Source: Natrarchaeobius halalkaliphilus
Lineage (GTDB): Archaea; Halobacteriota; Halobacteria; Halobacteriales; Natrialbaceae
Length of the DNA: 64,000 bases
NCBI RefSeq assembly: GCF_003841485.1
Contig: NZ_REFY01000003.1
Span: 558,001-622,000, forward strand
Direction of reading: 5' to 3'
The notes below the pieces were generated by a model. The model worked only from the letters and a program-made list of their open reading frames with translations. It was not told the origin of the DNA and ran no database searches. Positions 61,954-64,000 of the stretch are shown in pieces (positions within the stretch are counted from its first letter, which is position 1; every line of letters starts with the position of its first letter). The position numbers and the translations under genes are program-made.

Positions 61954-63105
61954 CTAGAAGCCTTTTCCGAGCATCTCGCGAGCGATGATGTTCTTCTGAA
62001 TTTCGGTCGTTCCCTCGTAGATCTGGGTGATCTTGGCGTCGCGGTAGAGGCGTTCGACGGGGAAGTCGTTGACGTACCCCGCGCCACCGTGGATCTGGAC
62101 CGCCTCGTCCGCGACGTCGACGGCGACGCGGGAGGCGTGCTCTTTGGCCATCGACGCCAGCTTCGTGATGTCTTCGCCCTGATCGACCTTCCAGGCGGCC
62201 TTGTAGGTCAGGTTGCGGGCCGCTTCGGTGTCCGTCGCCATCTCCGCGAGTTTGTGCTGGATCGCCTGGAACTCCGAGATCGATTTCCCGAACTGTTCGC
62301 GATCCGTGGCGTACTCGAGGGCTGCCCGGATCGCACCTTTGGCGATCCCGACGCCCTGTGCGGCGACGGCGGTACGGGTCTCATCGAAGAACTGCATCTG
62401 TTGCATGAACGCGGCATCGCGCGTTCCGATGAGGTTCTCTTCCGGGACACGAACGTCGTCGAAGACGAGTTCGGCGGTGTCGGAGGCGCGGATACCGAGT
62501 TTCCCGGTGATCTTTTCGGCCGAAAAACCCTCGCGATCGGACTCGACGACGATCTGACTGAAGCCGTTGTACCGTCCCTGTGCGTCGGGATCGGTCTCAC
62601 AGAGGACGACGAAGAAGTCACCGACCGAGCCGTTGGTGATCCACATCTTGGTCCCGTTGATCACCCACTCGTCGCCGTCTTTCTCCGCCCGCGTCGAAAC
62701 CGAGGAGACGTCCGATCCGGTGTCGGGTTCCGAAATCGCAGCGCCGGAGATTTTCTCTCCGAGTGCGACGGGCTCTAGGAATCGTTCTTTCTGGTCTTCG
62801 GTCCCGAAGTTCATGATCGCTTCACAGCCGAACGAAGTCGAGACGATCGAGAGCGCGATCCCGGGATCGTACGAAAATAGCTCTTCGGTGATGATCGCGG
62901 TATCGAGGATCGAGTAGCCCGCACCGCCGTAGTCGATCGGAATGTACGCCCCGGTCAACCCCATCTCGGCGGCGCTCTCGACGACATCGTACGGATACGT
63001 TTCGTTTTCGTCGTGGTCCGCCGCGACGGGAACAATTTCGTTCTCTGCGAATCGCGTTACTTCGTCGCGGATTTGCCGTTGTTCGTCGCTGAGACCGAAC
63101 TCCAT
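61954..63105 (-). CDS. Acyl-CoA dehydrogenase
   Basis: This FAD enzyme introduces the 2,3 double bond in acyl-CoA during beta-oxidation. The 383-residue protein has the ACAD signatures [22 protein letters not shown] (FAD/substrate), the middle beta domain [15 protein letters not shown] and the C-terminal helical domain with [23 protein letters not shown], with the catalytic glutamate region YEGTTEIQ. Start at 63105 gives the usual [16 protein letters not shown]; 65 further codons upstream are not coding. It is divergent from a 3-hydroxyacyl-CoA dehydrogenase gene. Confidence 0.95.
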   Translation of the reverse strand: MEFGLSDEQRQIRDEVTRFAENEIVPVAADHDENETYPYDVVESAAEMGLTGAYIPIDYGGAGYSILDTAIITEELFSYDPGIALSIVSTSFGCEAIMNFGTEDQKERFLEPVALGEKISGAAISEPDTGSDVSSVSTRAEKDGDEWVINGTKMWITNGSVGDFFVVLCETDPDAQGRYNGFSQIVVESDREGFSAEKITGKLGIRASDTAELVFDDVRVPEENLIGTRDAAFMQQMQFFDETRTAVAAQGVGIAKGAIRAALEYATDREQFGKSISEFQAIQHKLAEMATDTEAARNLTYKAAWKVDQGEDITKLASMAKEHASRVAVDVADEAVQIHGGAGYVNDFPVERLYRDAKITQIYEGTTEIQKNIIAREMLGKGF

Positions 63106-63127
63106 GAGACGCCCTACCGGAGCGACC

Positions 63128-63137
63128 GATAAAGACC
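63128..63137 (-). promoter_or_regulatory. TATA box of the acyl-CoA dehydrogenase gene
   Basis: On the minus strand GTCTTTATCG lies 23-32 nt before the ATG at 63105. The rest of the divergent region (63140-63220) is A+T-rich and contains AAACT and AGTTT arms around 63155-63170 that could be an operator for both genes. Confidence 0.55.
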
Positions 63138-63220
63138 TTTGTAACCAGATATAAACTAAATTGTAGTTTTCTTTACTGGATAGGGAAACGTTCAAACGGG
63201 AGCAAATTGCATGTTCACAC

Positions 63221-64000
63221 ATGGATCTGGAAGAGATCAACACCATCGCAGTTCTCGGAGCGGGCAATATGGGCCACGGTATCACGGAGGTCGCTGCCAT
63301 GGCTGGCTACGACGTGAACATGCGCGATATCAAAGCGGAGTTCGTCGAAGACGGCTACGACCAGATCGAGTGGTCGCTGAACAAACTTGCCGAAAAGGAC
63401 CGACTCTCACGGGAGGACGCCGACGCTGCTCTCGAACGGGTTACGCCGCTCGTGGACATGGAGGCGGCCGTCGCCGACGCCGACGTCGTCATCGAGGCCG
63501 TGCCGGAGCAGATGGAGATCAAAGAGGAGGTCTATCGCGAACTCGAGGCGTGTGCTGGGGACGACGCGCTCTTCGTGACGAACACGTCCAGCCTCTCGAT
63601 TACGGACCTCGCGGAGTTCACCGACCGCCCCGAGCGATTCTGTGGAATGCACTTTTTCAATCCGCCCGTCCGGATGCAACTCGTCGAGGTCATCTCGGGA
63701 GCGGAGACGGCCGAGGAAACGCTCGATGTCGTCGAAGAGCTCGCCGAGGAGTTCGGAAAGACGCCCGTTCGCGTTCACAGGGATTCGCCGGGATTCATCG
63801 TCAACCGTATTCTCGTCCCGCTGATGAACGAAGCGAGCTGGCTCGTCAGCGACGGTGAGGCGACCATCGCAGAAGTCGATTCGACCACGAAATACGAGCT
63901 GGGGCTGCCGATGGGCACGTTCGAACTCGGGGATCAGGTCGGCAACGACATCAGCTACCACGTCCTCGAGTACATGCACGATGTTCTCGGTGACGCCTAC
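63221..64000 (+). CDS. 3-hydroxyacyl-CoA dehydrogenase, N-terminal 260 codons (runs off the right edge)
   Basis: This NAD enzyme oxidises 3-hydroxyacyl-CoA in beta-oxidation. The visible part begins [29 protein letters not shown], with the Rossmann loop GAGNMG, then [13 protein letters not shown], the catalytic region [19 protein letters not shown] and [16 protein letters not shown], which are HADH signatures. The frame stays open to base 64000. It is divergent from the acyl-CoA dehydrogenase by 115 bases, so two consecutive beta-oxidation steps share one control region. Confidence 0.94.
   Translation, partial: MDLEEINTIAVLGAGNMGHGITEVAAMAGYDVNMRDIKAEFVEDGYDQIEWSLNKLAEKDRLSREDADAALERVTPLVDMEAAVADADVVIEAVPEQMEIKEEVYRELEACAGDDALFVTNTSSLSITDLAEFTDRPERFCGMHFFNPPVRMQLVEVISGAETAEETLDVVEELAEEFGKTPVRVHRDSPGFIVNRILVPLMNEASWLVSDGEATIAEVDSTTKYELGLPMGTFELGDQVGNDISYHVLEYMHDVLGDAY

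Overview
The window is a chromosomal segment of an extremely halophilic archaeon, most likely a member of the Natrialbales (Natrinema / Haloterrigena / Natronorubrum relatives). The evidence is the high G+C content, the very acidic predicted proteins, haloarchaea-specific families (HalOD1, Bat/HTH-10 regulators, small winged-helix proteins), GTP cyclohydrolase III, an archaeal proteasome alpha subunit and SBDS, and promoters with a TATA box about 25-30 nt upstream of leaderless starts. The species call is inference from gene content only.

Layout. 1-3.2 kb: proC-proB-proA proline operon, with the start of a divergent gene at the left edge. 3.2-8.5 kb: a fused RimK-like ATP-grasp/retropepsin-like protein, a polysaccharide flippase, a GNAT/zinc-ribbon protein and an AstE/AspA-like zinc hydrolase. 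8.6-12.2 kb: sdhC-D-B-A operon ended by a hairpin terminator. 12.2-15.2 kb: XapX protein, small winged helix, HD hydrolase, peroxiredoxin, tatA and tRNA-Arg(CCT). 15.5-24.3 kb: a tightly overlapping pilus operon of PilB-type ATPase, PilC-type membrane protein and five small proteins that each carry an R-G-[Q/L/I] prepilin-like N-terminus. 24.4-34.7 kb: a HsdR_N-like gene followed by a chemotaxis block (cheD, two-domain cheC, cheC, cheA, cheB, cheY, cheW, all on the minus strand, and a divergent second cheW). 34.7-42.7 kb: an acetate block of two acetyl-CoA synthetases flanking a Bat-type regulator, with a universal stress protein at each end. 42.8-48.4 kb: a CHAT-domain (caspase-like) protein divergent from the proteasome alpha gene, then SBDS and HflX. 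48.5-53.4 kb: thiolase/DUF35 pair and small haloarchaeal genes. 53.4-59.6 kb: a more A+T-rich accessory stretch with MgtE, DedA, a lipoprotein, decayed genes and small regulators, ending at tRNA-Thr(TGT). 59.7-64 kb: GNAT, CBS/zinc-ribbon protein, GTP cyclohydrolase III, acyl-CoA dehydrogenase and the start of a divergent 3-hydroxyacyl-CoA dehydrogenase.

Most notable. (1) The same 18-bp palindrome, ATTATCA-N4-TGATAAT, lies upstream of both the pilus operon and the cheY-B-A operon, which suggests one regulator joins surface appendage and chemotaxis expression. (2) The acs-linked Bat regulator carries an N-terminal tyrosine-recombinase fold whose catalytic His and Tyr positions are lost. (3) A CHAT-type His-Cys protease candidate sits head-to-head with psmA. 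(4) Five consecutive prepilin-like genes follow pilB/pilC. (5) Several proteins appear to reuse enzyme folds with broken active sites: the recombinase domain in Bat, a HsdR_N-like domain, one half of a double CheC and a P-loop-like protein.

Limits. All calls rest on reading the sequence; no database search or structure prediction was run. Starts were set from overlaps, Shine-Dalgarno sites, TATA spacing and family N-termini.
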